A stretch of DNA of 64,000 nt from Selaginella tamariscina. Its lineage: Eukaryota; Streptophyta; Lycopodiopsida; Selaginellales; Selaginellaceae. Below the pieces are notes generated by a model. The model had not been told where the DNA came from and made no database searches. It saw only the letters and a program-made list of their open reading frames with translations. Below, in pieces: positions 62,357-64,000 of the stretch. The stretch is taken from positions 1-64,000 of the forward strand of contig PUQB01000293.1 in assembly GCA_003024785.1 (NCBI GenBank), in the 5' to 3' direction. The translations under genes and the position numbers were made by a program. Positions within the stretch are counted from its first letter, which is position 1, and every line of letters begins with the position of its first letter.

Positions 62357-63212
62357 TCATTTGTTCCACATGCCACTTCCATGCAAATTCCCTGGATAAA
62401 TCATAACACTAGTTGTATATTACACACATGTACGTGCATATTACACATAATTATACGCCATCTTCTTAACCTGTTTAGTACAATATGCTTTTCTACATAC
62501 AACTATTTATATTGGTATATATAATGAGCAGATAGAGTATCATGCTTAATATATGTATTAAACTTACCACTTTCTTGCTGTATGACCCTCAGAATGGCCT
62601 CTGTCGACTTCCTAGTGGCTTCTTCTTTAGACCGTGCATATCCCCCAAACATGTGTCGACCATCGTATAGAACATTTGCGAACACGCCATTCTCATTGCT
62701 GTGAAATGTATACAAAGGAAGCTACGACCGCTTTTGTATACCGCTTCCTGTACCTCAGTCTTCACGGGTCCAATATCAAGTAGCTTAGTAAGTTTATGTG
62801 TATCCAATACATAATACATAACTAAAAATGATGTATATACTATTTATTTCACACGAGGTGACGTTGTATACCAATTTCACTTACATCAAGTTTAGCACCG
62901 GTAATGCTCTCGATGGCAGTTGCTGCAGCAGCAAGTTCAGCATCTTTGAGACTTGTAAATCCTGTTTACACGACACATGGATAATATATGAGCGTCCAGT
63001 GCAGAAAGCTTAACCGCAAATATAATAACGATGAGAATACGTTTGTTTTATACACAAAGATAACGCAAACCTGGACCCGATTTGTACTCATAGGGTCGAT
63101 CGCCCTTAAATCTGATTGTCACTTCAAACGTAGAACCCAATTGTACAGCAGTGTACTCTGGGCAAGATAAGTGTTTCTTCATAGTTAGATACCTGAGGAA
63201 AATGTCCTCCAT
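62357..63212 (-). CDS. DRB-type double-stranded RNA-binding protein, two dsRBDs
   Basis: Presumed dsRNA-binding cofactor of small-RNA biogenesis, as in the plant DRB family (family knowledge). Four exons: 63071-63212 (start MEDIFLRYLTMKKHLSCPEY, then FEVTIRFKGDRPYEYKSG), 62885-62961 (FTSLKDAELAAAATAIESIT), 62568-62783 (LLDIGPVKTEVQEAVYKSGR, then YTFHSNENGVFANVLYDG and YARSKEEATRKSTEAILRVI) and 62357-62391 (NLHGSGMWNK, TGA). Exons 1-2 form dsRBD1 and exon 3 forms dsRBD2, each with the beta-strand and C-terminal Lys/Ala helix pattern. All borders are GT/AG and phases fit, except for one base missing in a T/C run near 62723. The predicted protein is about 156 residues, shorter than typical DRB proteins. 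It has no upstream neighbour within 700 bp. Confidence 0.78.
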
Positions 63213-64000
63213 CTGCACGGGTGAACCAATTAATATTTAAGTTTATGTGAAAAAATGAATAGATAAATGCTAAATGGTGTAACGGGGGTTAGAAGGGGCA
63301 ATTAGGTTATGATGAGATCAGTGAAAGCTAGATTTTACATGTGCAAAAACCATTGGGCTAGTAAAATTTTGAAAAAGAAAACACGTGTTATGCTATTTAG
63401 TGAAACCCAATAAGTGCATGAAGGCGACTGACAAATACCAGTACCCACCTCCGAGATTAGAAGAGATTTGAATCGAGTGATTCAATCCGGATCCACCACG
63501 ATTAAGGCGACAATTGTACGCGCAGGGAACAGGGAAGCGCCACGGGACACCCAAGAAGAGTACACAGGAAGGGAAAATGTATAGAAACCCTAGACCTACG
63601 CATATTTATATGTAGTTTGAGGTGCCCTAGATAAAAATCATCTGGAACAGTAAATGCTTAGCTATTTGACCATAGTAACTTTGATAGTCTAATTTTTATT
63701 ATACTTGTCTTAATTTCATTTTTATTATACAGAATCATATGGTCCTCTTCTCAATTCGTTATACATGCGTACACATCAGCACCTCCTCAAGGAAGGGCTT
63801 GCATACCCTTGTCTCACATTTTATTTGGCTTCAAACCTATTAGGATATTACATACCAATTCTTTTTTCTTTTTTCTTTTTGTTTGTCATTTTTTTATTTA
63901 TGCACATTGTAACTAAATTGGGCATGATACATAAAAATAAGAATATAAAATAAATTATTAATTAATATTTAAGTTCTAATTATTAATTAATTACTTAATA
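63213..64000. other. Probable promoter/5' region of the DRB gene, then AT-rich DNA
   Basis: 63430-63600 is less AT-rich and contains CGGATCCACCACGATTAAGG and a telo-box-like GAAACCCTAGACC (63587-63599), consistent with a 5' untranslated or promoter region of the minus-strand gene. Beyond 63650 no feature is seen. Confidence 0.4.

Overview
This is nuclear DNA of a land plant. Genes are split by many small introns with GT/AG borders and lie in very AT-rich, microsatellite-rich intergenic DNA. The recognisable families are plant ones: a PPR protein, a DUF1635 protein, a trihelix factor, an NPF/PTR transporter, a CCR/DFR-like reductase, a plant-type acid alpha-mannosidase (GH38), a DRB-type dsRNA-binding protein and nuclear tRNA-Ile(AAU). 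The PPR array made only of 31-residue motifs resembles lycophyte (Selaginella-like) PPR proteins; the lycophyte assignment is an inference.

Layout. 1-3.3 kb is anonymous AT-rich DNA. 3.3-5.0 kb (minus) is a PPR gene with three frame breaks. 5.9-37.7 kb is a large inverted duplication. Arm 1 (about 5.93-15.70 kb) and arm 2 (about 26.60-37.69 kb) each carry a DUF1635 gene, in opposite orientations. They flank an apparently single-copy core holding the alpha-mannosidase (16.2-23.0 kb), a trihelix factor (23.1-24.1 kb) and a CCR/DFR-like reductase (24.5-25.9 kb). Each arm has its own Ty3/gypsy LTR element (7330-12261 and 30797-35720), inserted at different points after the duplication, so each arm preserves the other's empty site.

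38-46 kb is AT-rich DNA with a second inverted duplication (about 41.1-42.8 kb against 44.2-46.1 kb), several copies of one unidentified exon fragment and a 38-bp perfect hairpin. 46.1-47.0 kb (minus) is an F-box-like gene. 48.4-54 kb holds a direct duplication carrying two tRNA-Ile genes; its second copy also contains a PPR fragment and leads into a glucosidase-II-beta-like fragment. Three partial copies of an NPF transporter lie at 50, 56 and 60 kb in +, - and + orientation. A stray inverted alpha-mannosidase exon is at 59.0 kb. 62.4-63.2 kb (minus) is a compact gene for a protein with two dsRNA-binding domains.

One pattern affects everything: nearly every recognisable gene has frame breaks of one or a few bases, often in short homopolymers, while the protein sequence around them stays conserved. 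The two retroelement copies differ from each other more by small indels than by substitutions. I read this as at least partly residual long-read indel error, so 'pseudogene' calls here are provisional. I found no operon-like, defence-like or clearly novel functional system. The most informative structure is the palindromic segmental duplication with reciprocal retrotransposon empty sites.
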